A stretch of 25,000 nt of DNA, taken from NCBI GenBank assembly GCA_003427395.1, contig BFEA01000074.1, forward strand, positions 1,816,283-1,841,282. The letters run 5' to 3'. The stretch is from Chara braunii. Taxonomy: Eukaryota; Streptophyta; Charophyceae; Charales; Characeae. A program made the position numbers and the translations under genes. This document shows, one piece after another, positions 1 to 8,834 of the stretch. Under the pieces are notes generated by a model. The model ran no database searches. It was not told the origin of the DNA and worked only from the letters and a program-made list of their open reading frames with translations. The stretch's first letter is position 1; every line of letters starts with the position of its first letter.

Positions 1-284
1 GACATTCCCATCTTCCCCCTCCTCTTCGTCTATCCCCTTCCTCCTCGTCTGTGCATGTTCTGGGCTGGCGCTGTCTTCCTGTGTGAAGCGCCAGACCCAT
101 TCACACTATGAAACGATGATGATGATGTATGTTCAGGGCTGCATTACAACATTGATTGTTCGNATCACTGGTATCTAAGTCTTCCGCTGTGCTATCTTAT
201 ACCTTGTATTGAAAGGTCGGTTCTTGTTCTGGTCTGCACCTATACGGTATGCAACACTTCAGCTACCCCTCAGTCACAGTCCCA
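1..284. other. Left edge, no gene recognised
   Basis: No coding remnant that I can assign. It contains a short run of GAT/ATG trinucleotides near 113-127 and a single N at 163. The next recognisable sequence, homologous to the region just before the protease of element 2, begins around 285, so this stretch may be more decayed gag-pol linker, but I cannot show it. Confidence 0.5.
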
Positions 285-720
285 CCAAGAGATGCTCCAG
301 AGACGTGATTGAATCCTCATAGGAATTAGATATAGAAGCCTCACAGACAAATCTGTTGGCGTCCTGGGTAGCTAAAAGAAACGGTCCACAAGGAGAGGTG
401 ATCGTGGTAGAAGTGTATCCAGGTGGGCATAAGGCAAGCGCACTCACAGATCCAGGGTCAATGTGCAGTTACATCAGTACATCTTGTGTGGAAAGATTGC
501 ATCTACAGGACCGGGTGCAGAAGCTAAGTAGACCTATAGCATCTACCTTGGCTGATAACAAGACCAGCACCAAAGTAGAGGACTGCATAAAAGAAGCGGT
601 TTGTACCTTCTCCTACAAGGAGAAAACTTTAGCGATGACCCGCCCTTCGATATGATCCTAGGTATGCACTATCTGGAGGTAACTAAGCGGTCTAAACCTC
701 AGTTTTAGTAGGATTCAAAC
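285..720 (+). pseudogene. Element 1: Ty3/gypsy aspartic protease remnant
   Basis: This is the retropepsin part of a chromovirus pol, which would cleave the Gag-Pol polyprotein. An open stretch at 356-655 (99 codons) aligns by eye with the protease region of element 2 at 12270-12560; shared landmarks are the LASW motif before it and the CVERLHLQ block after the active site. The active-site loop reads Asp-Pro-Gly-Ser at 449-460, where retropepsins have Asp-Thr/Ser-Gly, so the catalytic neighbour is changed. The frame is lost after 655, where homology to the ILLGMYYL block continues at about 651-680 in broken form. The family assignment is fairly sure; the start codon is not meaningful in a relic. 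Confidence 0.8.
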
Positions 721-1960
721 ACCCTACTCTTCACCATTCCGGGCAGTAGGACTGTGTGTAAAGAAATATATTAATACAAGTAGAGAAGAGTCCTATGGGT
801 GTCTACGTGCTGCTGATTTCATAAATAACTGCAGACCACATCCGGAAGAGAGTATACATCCCCCGAACAAATGCACCCTCATTTTGACTGTATCGGGCTG
901 GACACATACCTTGTATACCTTCATTTCCAGGGTGCTTTATGTTCGGGGGAAGATGGTAGTATTTGTGTCTCCCAAGGGACAGGCCTGATGAAACACGGAG
1001 ATCGACCAGATAATCGGCGAGTACTCAAACTTGATTGATGAGCCTAAAGGGGTTATAGATCAGGAGATTATACATGCTATAGAGAGAGTCCCTGGAAGTA
1101 AAACTCTTAAGGGTAGAATCTAGGATGTCCCCTACATAACTAGGTGAACTAAGGGTTGGATCAGGCCTAGTACCTCGCCTCACGGGTCACCAGTTCTATT
1201 TGTACCCAAGAAGGGAGGGAAAGTATGTGCATTGACTATAGGGACCCCAATGCCATCACTGTGTGTAACATTGTGCCCTTACCTCATGTTGACGACCTCT
1301 TGCATATAGTGCATAGCTATAAGTAAATCAGCAAGCATCAGATACTGTTAAGAGAACTTAAGACCCAAGGATCAACACAAAACTGCATTTCAGATCAGAT
1401 ACGGCCTGTACGAGTTACTGGTGATGCCTTTCGGGCTTTGCAATGTGCCTGCTACATCCCAACATGCCATGAACAGAATCTTCATTGACTATCTAGATAA
1501 CTTTATTTTTTTTTGTGGTCTATCTCAGCAACATACTTATCTTTAGTAAGACTCGGGAGGAGTGGAAACTGCACTTAAAGACAGTCTTTGATCTTCTCCA
1601 AGACCACAAGTATCAGATGAACAGAGAGAAAAGTGAGTTGGTACGTGCTAAAGTCCGATGCTTGGGTCATGAGATTTCTGCGAAAGGTTTGAGGCCGGAT
1701 GATGCGAAAGTGGCCGCCAATAGGGACTGGCCATGACCCCGAAATATAACTGAGGTCAGATCATTCTTGCGGATGATGAGGTACTACAGACCGTTTGAGA
1801 AGAATTACAGAACTATAACTGACATCACTCAACTTGATACCCTCTGGGACTGGGACCATGCATGTGAGAGGGCCTTCAAGCCATTGAAACAATCCTTAAT
1901 TAATCATCCAGTTCTGAAATTGCAGAATCAAATAACCTTTCATTGTTACCATTGATGCCA
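721..1960 (+). pseudogene. Element 1: chromovirus reverse transcriptase remnant
   Basis: Decayed RT of the same polyprotein. The protease-RT linker is recognisable at about 990-1130 (EIIHAIE-like block), the finger region at 1190-1270 (VPKKGG-like then CIDYR), the palm near 1380-1550, and the thumb/connection at 1560-1830. The palm catalytic box, normally Tyr-x-Asp-Asp, reads Tyr-Leu-Ser-Asn at 1521-1532, so both catalytic aspartates are gone. The first catalytic Asp (in the block reading KMDLKSGYHH in element 2) is also destroyed by small deletions around 1320-1365. A T-rich insertion sits just before the palm box (1501-1514). Frames change many times; the longest open pieces are 1515-1736 and 1767-1955. 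Closest visible relative is the RT of element 2 at 13055-13800. Confidence 0.85.
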
Positions 1961-2140
1961 GCCAATTCAGGATAGGTGCATGGCTACAGCAAGCAGAGTG
2001 TAAAAACTTGAGAGCGGTAGAGCACATGTCCAAGAATATGCCGTCTCAAAACTCGCCGAGTCTACGCATGAGAAGGAGATTTATGCCCTTGGAAGCATTA
2101 TCTCCATGCCTGGCACTTTGAAGTGAGGTGCGACAGTGAG
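1945..2140 (+). pseudogene. Element 1: RNase H, N-terminal part
   Basis: Remnant of the RNase H domain that follows RT in Ty3/gypsy pol. The TIDAS block at about 1950-1964 corresponds to the TTDAN block of element 2 and holds the first catalytic Asp. The EHMSKNMPSQ block follows at about 2020-2049. The sequence then degrades, keeping the Val-Arg-Cys-Asp stretch that corresponds to the VRTDH block, and is cut at 2140 by the 1640-bp insertion. The rest of the domain resumes at 3781. Confidence 0.75.
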
Positions 2141-2375
2141 GTGTGACAGTGATGCATGTCCAGAGTGAACATTCGGCAGCACAAGTCCAAAGGTCGCCAA
2201 TATAAGGAAGACGTACATTCTGGCATAGCAGAAGACGCAAATCACATAAGAAAGTCTAACAATTCAGCAAAATGACAAGGTGGCTCAGATCTGATCTCAC
2301 ATCAAATGGGGAGGGGTACAAACATAGAAAAACCTCCGTGCTGAAAGCGTCCGCAGACAGAGATGGAGGGACATG

Positions 2376-2432
2376 GAAGACGAAGATGAAGATGAAGACG
2401 AAGACAAAGCCGAAAATGAAGACGGAGACGAA
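2376..2432. repeat. Imperfect GAAGAT/GAAGAC hexamer tract
   Basis: A run of imperfect hexamers built from GAAGAT, GAAGAC and AAAATG, purine-rich on the + strand. It explains the charged (+ frame) and Phe/Val/Ser-rich (- frame) open stretches over it, which are not genes. Confidence 0.7.
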
Positions 2433-2622
2433 TATGGCCACACCAAATAATAATTAGCCTCTCCTCCAACCTCTCTCTCTCCGACCTCCAACACCGCAAA
2501 TGATGAACTTCAGATCTTGAATCACGAAGGTAACTCCCATAGCACTAATGCCAAGTCTCCAGCCTCTCACATGCTCTCTCAAGATGAAGAAGAAGAAGAG
2601 ATGGAGGATAGGAAGAAGGTGG

Positions 2623-2624
<2 letters not shown>

Positions 2625-2696
<72 letters not shown>

Positions 2697-2697
2697 N

Positions 2698-2789
<92 letters not shown>
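2625..2789. repeat. (CT)n microsatellite with a single N
   Basis: About 165 bp of nearly pure CT dinucleotides, with one T interruption at 2751 and an N at 2697. All Leu-Ser and Arg-Glu open frames across it are artefacts of the repeat. The N inside the repeat suggests two contigs that both ended in the microsatellite and were joined there, so the true length is unknown. Confidence 0.95.
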
Positions 2790-2792
<3 letters not shown>

Positions 2793-3780
2793 TGACGTTG
2801 ACTGGTGAAGGGCAGAGACTGGAGCTGCTAATGTACTGCAGATGCCTTGAAGAAGAAAGTCAGCTGTGGCATGCAGGTGCATCGAAGAACAAGGCCAGCT
2901 ATGGCTGGCGGTAGACCTCCGGGGTATGTCGCCAGGTGAGTGGACTCCTCCAACCTCACCTCCTCTCCTACCTCTGTTTCTAACGCTGCTCTAGCTGCCC
3001 CAACCTCCACCAGCACTGGGCTACCTACGAAGCCTGGTGGCACAAGAGTACAGTGAACTCTACTGGCTAAATGCTAGGCCAGCCTCTCCTAAATACTCAT
3101 GGGCTGGCCTCTCGCCAACTTGGCTTTCACTCTCGGCCGTACAATCTACTCATCGATCCGGTTCAGATGGTAGGCCGCATGAAAATCCTAGGTCCAAGCT
3201 CAAAGTGGGTGGCTTGGGACTCACGCTCAGATCCAGGCCCAACCACACTAAATCAGCAATAGGGTCGGGCAAAAGAAGACAGCTGAGCACAAAATCAGAT
3301 CCGGCCCAGCCTAAGAAACGAGCTGGGCGTGTATGGCATGATACTGGCTGAGAGTTGACAACACGCCCACGCCAAGATCCAGAACTGATGAAATGCTAAC
3401 ACGACTGCCAGGCGACAACAAGTATGCTAAGAATGGAAAGAATGCATGCACGCCTGGACTCAAAGCAGACAAATTGCTCCATACAACAATTAGTTTCAAC
3501 AGCAAAGCAAAACTATAATCAGACTAGAAAGGGTGCATACACGCCTGGACTCGGAAAAGACAAAATGGTCACATGCCACCCCAATACCCATGAGCCAAGG
3601 CCCTCAAGTCGGCTGAGGGCCGCAACAAGTCATCTAGGCGGCCAAGGGCCGCCTCAACACATGTCCGAGAGGCCCTCAAGTCAATTGACAGCCTCACCAG
3701 AGAACACTAGTAGGTGGCCTAGGGCCAACCCAGTATGTCCAGGTTCATAGCTGGGTGTAGGAGACCCTAAGCATGCCACA

Positions 3781-4420
3781 GACTGTGAGATCCTCCAGTG
3801 GACCAAAATGCAGCCCACACTTTCTGATCCGCTGAAACATTAGTTGTCATCATACTTGCAAGCGGACGCCGTCCGGGTGGTTCCACACGTGCGGCAGACC
3901 GCCGAACCGGACCCGCGCGGGGCACGAATGTGCGCCCGACGACCAGTTACGCCCCCACCCCCCCCAAAAAAAAAAAACGCCCCCGTCCGGTCCGGTCCGG
4001 ATCCGTCTGGTCCGGGGGGAGGGTGCCGCACGCGGCAAAGCGGACCGGACCGGACGCTCGTCCGGTCCGTCTGCTTGCAAGTATGGTTGTCGTTCATTCA
4101 TATGTTTGACTTCATGCTGAAGCATGTGAATGGACAGTACAATGTGGTTGCTGATGCGAAATCACGAAGAGCAGATTTTCTAGGCACAAGTGACTGAGTT
4201 TGATCCAGATCAGCAGGTACTCGAAGAAGTGGAAGACTCTTACCAGACTGACATTGTTCTCAGTGAAATCATTGAACGTCTGCACACACAAGAATGAAGG
4301 GTGCGTGAGAACTTCAGGATGATAGAGGGATTGATTTTTCTGAATAGGTATGGGTTTAAAAGGCTATGTGCCCGATTCAGGAGCCTCTAAAGACCCCGTT
4401 CTTAGAAGAGCATGATGATG
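3781..4420 (+). pseudogene. Element 1: RNase H C-terminal part and pol linker (split by MITE)
   Basis: After the 1640-bp insertion the pol reading resumes at 3781 and corresponds to residues just after the TDHQTLR block of element 2. It runs to 3850, is interrupted by the MITE at 3851-4085, and continues from 4086 with the block around NVVADA (about 4138-4158), the RNase H end that precedes the SRR motif. Downstream, 4190-4360 matches the linker of element 2 between RNase H and integrase (EIIERL near 4268, then RMIEGLIFL near 4317). It has at least two in-frame stops and frameshifts. Unlike element 2, the Asp of the VADA block is kept here. Confidence 0.8.
3851..4085. mobile_element. hAT-like MITE, 235 bp
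   Basis: A short element with terminal inverted repeats: CATACTTGCAAGCGGAC at the left and GTCTGCTTGCAAGTATG at the right (16 of 17 match when inverted). It is flanked by 8-mers GTTGTCAT (3843-3850) and GTTGTCGT (4086-4093), 7 of 8 identical. An 8-bp duplication with a CA-starting inverted repeat is typical of the hAT superfamily. The interior is very GC-rich with repeated GGTCCG/CCGGAC words and an A/C homopolymer run near 3954-3980; it has no transposase, so it is non-autonomous. It sits inside the pol relic of element 1, so it is younger than that element. Open frames across it are compositional. Confidence 0.8.
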
Positions 4421-5070
4421 CAGCGCAGCTTCTTGGTTTAAAATACTTATGCTAACCTGTTACAGCGGTTTTGGTGGCCAGACATGATGAGAGATGCCCA
4501 CGCTTATGCTGAAAGTTGACCAATTTGTCAGAGGAACAAACCCAGAACGCAAGCAAGCACCTCGAGGAATGCTAATACCTCTCCCCATACCTGAAGGACC
4601 AGACCAATCTCTGATAGCAAGCAAAACTGGGGACGCACAAATTATGGATATAGTTGACAGATTTCCAAATGTGATAGATTCATACCGCTGCCAGCAACTG
4701 CTAGAACTGAGTTAGTAACAATTGAATTCGCTAACAACTTGATCAAAGACCTTGGGTCACTGAACCACATTGTAAGTGAAAGAGATGTTAGGTTCACAAG
4801 TGAACAGTGGCACTACCTAGCTGTGAATCTCAGTTCAGCTCTCGGTTCACCTCGGTTCAGAACTCAAGATGACATCAGGGACATCACCCCGAATCTCACG
4901 GAGAGGTTGAGCAGATTAGCAAATAAGCACAGCAGCTTCTGCGGCATTACATTTCTCTTGATCAGCTTGATTGGTATGTTAGACTGCCTCAGATAGCTGG
5001 ACTGTATAATAATGTGTAGTGCACTCAGCCACTGGGTGAACACCGAATGCACTGCACTTGGGAAGGAAAC
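4421..5070 (+). pseudogene. Element 1: integrase remnant
   Basis: Decayed chromovirus integrase, the enzyme that joins the cDNA into the genome. The zinc-binding region is recognisable near 4440-4530 (a GFGG-like trace of the FWWP block, then QFVRGTNPERK in place of the CxxC region), followed by the APRGMLIPLPIPE block near 4559-4590 and the IVDRF block near 4650. The second catalytic Asp is replaced by Glu: the Ser-Asp-Arg-Asp motif reads Ser-Glu-Arg-Asp, with the Glu codon at 4778-4780. Sequence after 4820 is rearranged and the block bearing the third catalytic residue is not recognisable. The downstream HYISLDQLDWYVRLPQIAGL stretch (about 4942-5010) again matches element 2. Confidence 0.8.
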
Positions 5071-5120
5071 CATGAACACCTCTTGACTACTTGTTCCCAG
5101 ACTACAAGCTGCAGTTAGCC

Positions 5121-5272
5121 CGTGGAACAGTGGAATATGCCCTCAAATATGAAGAGACGATGAAAGAAATTATGGAACAGTTTCTAAAATCGCAGCCCCC
5201 GGAACAGTGGAGTATACCCTCAAATATGAAGAGATGATGAAAGAAATTATGAAACAGTTTCTAAAATCGCAA
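5121..5272. repeat. Tandem duplication, 77-bp unit
   Basis: Two head-to-tail copies of a 77-bp unit (about 5121-5197 and 5198-5272), both containing GGAACAGTGGA then CAAATATGAAGAGA and GAAACAG/GGAACAG. They differ by a few substitutions, so the duplication is not recent. It lies in the integrase C-terminal part of element 1 (the block matching YRYERLMQQGVEQM in element 2) and shifts the frame, since 77 is not a multiple of three. Confidence 0.9.
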
Positions 5273-5414
5273 AGGGCCAGGATTGATTCAGAGAATAAAC
5301 ACAGACGAGTCCATGTTCCGGGTAGGTGATAGAGCTCGGGTTAGATCGTCCGTGCTCGTGCCACAGCAAGACATCACAGAAACATTCTAAGGCAAGATCC
5401 TGACAGCCCATCTT
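5273..5414 (+). pseudogene. Element 1: integrase C-terminal GPY/F module, first part
   Basis: Matches the region of element 2 at 15220-15385: a SENKHR-like block, FRVGDRARV (compare FQVGDRVWV), then a decayed GPW segment. The reading ends at the 8-mer CCCATCTT (5407-5414) and continues in frame at 5824 after the 409-bp insertion. There is an in-frame stop in the GPW segment. Confidence 0.75.
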
Positions 5415-5432
5415 CACACAAAGCATGATTTG

Positions 5433-5472
<40 letters not shown>

Positions 5473-5823
5473 TATTTTTTTTTTTTTTTTTTCTAGTTAA
5501 AGCCTTAAAGTTTGCTATGTGCCAAACTCGGTGTCTTTTGGACAATTGGAAATCCCTCCACTGACATTTCTCAAATCTCTGAAAATTCTGAAATTTTTCT
5601 GAAGGCAAAAATGCACTTTTGCCTTACAGTTTTGTAGGGTTTTTTTCTTTTCTTTTCTTTTTTTGCTGTTTGTTAATATGGTATCAAAAAGATTCAAAAC
5701 GAATCAAAAGGCCTTTGTTATAATGACTTGGTGGCAAGTTTGGTTCAGAAGGCCTTTGGGTTTTCTTATAAATGGCACTGAATAAAATTCTCAGGCGATT
5801 CAGGCCTCTGTTAACCATCTGTC
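5415..5823. mobile_element. 409-bp insertion with 8-bp target duplication and poly(T)
   Basis: The 8-mer CCCATCTT occurs at 5407-5414 and 5824-5831, and the chromovirus reading on the left (Asp-Pro-Asp-Ser) continues on the right (Pro-Ser-Tyr-Val-Ile) with no residue missing compared with element 2. The DNA between them is therefore a clean insertion. It carries a long poly(T) at about 5439-5490 and a TTTTTCTTTTC run near 5641-5663; no protein is recognisable. The 8-bp duplication fits a non-autonomous hAT element; the poly(T) would fit a minus-strand retroposon, but it lies about 24 bp inside the edge and I see no clear terminal inverted repeat. Class left open. Confidence 0.7.
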
Positions 5824-6310
5824 CCCATCTTATGTGATAGAAGTCCCGCGCCTCATCTCCGCACTTACCCTATATTTTTTCACGCAGCCAAACTCTTTGT
5901 CTTTCTTAAAAAGGCATCAGTATCCTTCCCGCAGATTGATACTGTCTCAAACTATGAGTGAAGGTTATCTCGACATTGATCTAATTGTGGAGCACAAAGA
6001 GAATCCTGTCCAGAAGCCACGGGGCAGAGGCAGACTATGAGTGAAGGTTATGTCGACATTGATCTAATTGCGGAGCACAAAGAGATGCCTGTCCAGAAGC
6101 CACAGGGCAGACGCAGACCATGGAAGCCACAGATGTAGTTCAGGATGGCTTTCAAGGGTCATTCAGATCCTCAGAAAGAATGGTGGTTTACAAGGGAAGA
6201 ACTGATCAAGTCTGCAACTCAAGGGATTCCACATTACAAGAGAGCTCTGAAAGGGAAGCAATGCCAAGAAGATTACGGGTTCTGCAGAGGGCTCTGAAGC
6301 TAAGAGGGAG
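5824..6310 (+). pseudogene. Element 1: GPY/F end and chromodomain remnant
   Basis: Continuation of the integrase tail. It shows PSYVIEVP, then RTYPIFFHAAKL (compare RTYQVFHASKL in element 2), then the chromodomain core: DIDLIVEHKE, the basic KPRGRGR stretch, and SDPQKEWWFTREEL (about 6155-6200), which aligns with the TDPKEDKWF block of element 2. Chromodomains of this class direct integration towards heterochromatin by reading methylated histone H3. The first half of the domain is duplicated (5951-6116), there is a frameshift in the middle of the GPY/F part, and a TAG follows KPQM. The final coding trace is ALKGKQCQEDYGF, ending at about 6292. Confidence 0.8.
5951..6116. repeat. Tandem duplication, 83-bp unit in the chromodomain
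   Basis: Units 5951-6033 and 6034-6116 both start ACTATGAGTGAAGGTTAT and encode the EGYxDIDLI-EHKE part of the chromodomain. They differ at several bases (for example GTGGAG versus GCGGAG). Since 83 is not a multiple of three, the second copy is out of frame with the first. The same pair occurs again at 7370-7535 in the repeated 1.3-kb block. Confidence 0.9.
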
Positions 6311-6482
6311 GCATCAGGCCATGACAGCGCCCAGCAGGGGCCACCTGGGCAAATTGACCCAAGACTGGTCGAAGGCTCAGCATACTAAAATGAGGTGGGG
6401 CCCTGAGTGAAGGCCCAAGTACAGTGGAAGCTGCAGAAGCAGTCTGGAAGCTTCCTCGTCCCAGTAGGTCCAGCCAGCCAAA
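6311..6482. other. Element 1 3' untranslated region, no gene
   Basis: Non-coding stretch between the chromodomain end of element 1 and the LTR start of element 2. The open frames here have no recognisable family and occur identically in the second copy (7730-7901). Element 1's own 3' LTR is not found; it may lie beyond 16735 or be lost. Confidence 0.5.
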
Positions 6483-6809
6483 TGCAAGGCATAAGGCCCC
6501 GACAAGCCCCATTCTGGCCCTGTAAGTAGCATTGTCGTCTGCCCTAAGTGAAGGCGGGCCCAACCAAGGCCAAGAGGTCTATTTTTCGGCCACCACGCAA
6601 CTGGGGAAATTCAGGCAGTTGCGCAGCGCCAGTTGGTTGAGAGCGCCTAGGCCCTGGCTGCCTTTTTCGTACGTAATAGAGGCAGGACCTGGGCCAGATA
6701 CACAACATGGCCCGAACACAGGCTGCGGGCAATTGGGCACAGGCAACCGTCACAGGCCCTGGGCCTGATTCGTTTGGACCGGGGCTCAGCCTCTCGGGGC
6801 CTACCGGAA
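6483..6809 (+). mobile_element. Partial LTR copy (first 327 bp of the element 2 LTR)
   Basis: Begins TGCAAGGCATAAGG like the 5' LTR at 7902 and is identical to its first 327 bp, then stops at the N at 6810. If the 1319-bp block is an assembly duplicate, this is the same 5' LTR as at 7902 seen twice, not an independent insertion. Confidence 0.85.
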
Positions 6810-6846
6810 NACACTCACTCACTTATAGTTTGTCACAGCCCCTCAT
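6810..6846. other. Probable assembly junction (N plus 36-bp unique sequence)
   Basis: A single N at 6810 followed by 36 bases (from ACACTCACTC to CAGCCCCTC) not present before the first copy, then the poly(T) and the repeated block. It is consistent with the start of a second contig. Confidence 0.7.
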
Positions 6847-6849
6847 TTG

Positions 6850-6886
<37 letters not shown>

Positions 6887-7901
6887 TTACGTATCTTTGC
6901 TTGTTTTTGTTCTAGTTAAAGCCTTAAAGTTTGCTATGTGCCAAACTCGGTGTCTTTTGGACAATTGGAAATCCCTCCACTGACATTTCTCAAATCTCTG
7001 AAAATTCTGAAATTTTTCTGAAGGCAAAAATGCACTTTTGCCTTACAGTTTTGTAGGGTTTTTTTCTTTTCTTTTCTTTTTTTGCTGTTTGTTAATATGG
7101 TATCAAAAAGATTCAAAACGAATCAAAAGGCCTTTGTTATAATGACTTGGTGGCAAGTTTGGTTCAGAAGGCCTTTGGGTTTTCTTATAAATGGCACTGA
7201 ATAAAATTCTCAGGCGATTCAGGCCTCTGTTAACCATCTGTCCCCATCTTATGTGATAGAAGTCCCGCGCCTCATCTCCGCACTTACCCTATATTTTTTC
7301 ACGCAGCCAAACTCTTTGTCTTTCTTAAAAAGGCATCAGTATCCTTCCCGCAGATTGATACTGTCTCAAACTATGAGTGAAGGTTATCTCGACATTGATC
7401 TAATTGTGGAGCACAAAGAGAATCCTGTCCAGAAGCCACGGGGCAGAGGCAGACTATGAGTGAAGGTTATGTCGACATTGATCTAATTGCGGAGCACAAA
7501 GAGATGCCTGTCCAGAAGCCACAGGGCAGACGCAGACCATGGAAGCCACAGATGTAGTTCAGGATGGCTTTCAAGGGTCATTCAGATCCTCAGAAAGAAT
7601 GGTGGTTTACAAGGGAAGAACTGATCAAGTCTGCAACTCAAGGGATTCCACATTACAAGAGAGCTCTGAAAGGGAAGCAATGCCAAGAAGATTACGGGTT
7701 CTGCAGAGGGCTCTGAAGCTAAGAGGGAGGCATCAGGCCATGACAGCGCCCAGCAGGGGCCACCTGGGCAAATTGACCCAAGACTGGTCGAAGGCTCAGC
7801 ATACTAAAATGAGGTGGGGCCCTGAGTGAAGGCCCAAGTACAGTGGAAGCTGCAGAAGCAGTCTGGAAGCTTCCTCGTCCCAGTAGGTCCAGCCAGCCAA
7901 A
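6847..7901 (+). pseudogene. Second copy of the element 1 chromodomain region
   Basis: Repeats the right part of the 409-bp insertion (from the ATTTGTTGCCC before the poly(T)), the GPY/F end, the chromodomain with its 83-bp duplication (7370-7535) and the 3' untranslated part of element 1, up to the target site of element 2. From 6910 on it is identical to 5491 onward. The poly(T) region differs: here it is followed by GTTACGTATCTTTGCTTG, in the first copy by more T. Domain content and breaks are as described at 5824-6310. Confidence 0.85.
7898..7901. repeat. Candidate target-site duplication CAAA of element 2 (pair at 16731-16734)
   Basis: CAAA directly precedes the 5' LTR and directly follows the 3' LTR. 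Extended to 5 bp the flanks are CCAAA and CAAAA (one mismatch). Ty3/gypsy elements make 4-6 bp duplications, so this is compatible, though a 4-mer alone is weak evidence. Confidence 0.55.
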
Positions 7902-8818
7902 TGCAAGGCATAAGGCCCCGACAAGCCCCATTCTGGCCCTGTAAGTAGCATTGTCGTCTGCCCTAAGTGAAGGCGGGCCCAACCAAGGCCAAGAGGTCTA
8001 TTTTTCGGCCACCACGCAACTGGGGAAATTCAGGCAGTTGCGCAGCGCCAGTTGGTTGAGAGCGCCTAGGCCCTGGCTGCCTTTTTCGTACGTAATAGAG
8101 GCAGGACCTGGGCCAGATACACAACATGGCCCGAACACAGGCTGCGGGCAATTGGGCACAGGCAACCGTCACAGGCCCTGGGCCTGATTCGTTTGGACCG
8201 GGGCTCAGCCTCTCGGGGCCTACCGGAAGCTTCTGGGCAGGGGCCCAGCGCAGCCAGGCCACACGCAGCAGGCAGGCCACTTCCATTTAGGAAAGTGACC
8301 GCCCTCGCATTGGGTATTCGGGCACTGGCTGCATGCTGCGCAAGGGCTGCTGCGCTAAACGCTGGCCAGAGCCCACGCGCTCACGGGCGAGCTGGATGAA
8401 CAGGCAGCCATAGCCGAGCTGCGCTGCACCATGCTGGATGGGGCGCATGGTGGTCCTTGGGTGCATGTGGCATCTGTGAGTGGGGGATCGAGATTGTGAG
8501 TGATACGAGAGACATACCTGGTGCTTGAGGCGAACCGCATTGGCCGAGATCTGCTCGTACTTCGGGGAGCTGTTGACGTCACCAGCGGCATTATAGATTG
8601 GCTAGATAGGATCTGCCATTTGTAGTCTGGGCGCAGAGCGCCAGATAGGATGTGGACATTGGACCATTTCAACATTGTCATTTGTGAGTTTTTGCTGTGT
8701 TCTTATTTGGTGGAACTCGTGTTGCAATTCTGTTTTTGGTTTGAGGTCACGACTATCTGGTTACATGTGTACGATGCTGCTTGGTTTCTGGGATTCGCTA
8801 TCGCTCATTTTCCTTGCA
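7902..8818 (+). repeat. 5' LTR of element 2, 917 bp
   Basis: Starts TGCAAGG and ends CCTTGCA, a perfect 7-bp terminal inverted repeat around the canonical TG...CA. Homology to 15787-16730 starts and stops exactly at these points. The PBS follows after 3 bases. I see no TATA box conserved between the two LTRs, so I do not place the promoter. Relative to the 3' LTR it lacks about 20 bp near 8657 (a TGATGATGATGA-containing stretch) and about 10 bp near 8771. Confidence 0.93.
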
Positions 8819-8821
8819 ATT

Positions 8822-8834
8822 TGGTATCGGAGCC
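8822..8834 (+). promoter_or_regulatory. Primer-binding site, tRNA-iMet type
   Basis: TGGTATCGGAGCC, three bases after the LTR end. The usual plant initiator-Met PBS is TGGTATCAGAGCC, so 12 of 13 bases agree. It is where the tRNA would prime minus-strand cDNA synthesis and it fixes the 5' LTR end independently. Confidence 0.93.

Larger units (their letters stand above)
2141..3780. mobile_element. 1640-bp insertion splitting element 1 RNase H, class unresolved
   Basis: The RNase H reading of element 1 stops at 2140 and resumes at 3781. The two edges carry near-identical 9-mers, GACAGTGAG at 2132-2140 and GACTGTGAG at 3781-3789 (8 of 9 match), which fits a target-site duplication. The inserted DNA starts near TGTGAC and ends near GCCACA, a weak inverted pair; a TG...CA end could also mean a solo LTR, and a 9-bp duplication could mean a Mutator-like element. 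No coding sequence in it is convincing. It holds a purine-rich GAAGAT/GAAGAC tract (2376-2432), a long CT microsatellite with an N, and imperfect internal repeats, for example a CACGCCTGGACTC block near 3448 and again near 3540. Confidence 0.55.
5491..6809. repeat. 1319-bp block, first copy (second at 6910-8228)
   Basis: Every stretch I compared is identical to 6910-8228 (offset 1419), including all translated frames, homopolymers and the internal 83-bp tandem duplication. The copy ends exactly at the N at 6810. The left edges of the two copies differ in poly(T) length and in upstream flank. Perfect identity in otherwise heavily mutated DNA, ending at an N, points to an unmerged assembly overlap rather than a biological duplication. 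Confidence 0.9.

Noticed and set aside
2454-2882. Long Arg-Glu and Leu-Ser frames
   Set aside because: They are the translation of the (CT)n microsatellite and contain the N.
3840-4197. Overlapping frames on both strands over the GC-rich segment
   Set aside because: They come from the GGTCCG words of the MITE, with no family resemblance.
3851-8818. Shared CTTGCA word between the MITE TIR and the LTR ends
   Set aside because: Short palindromic-type word, different element classes and duplication lengths; taken as chance.
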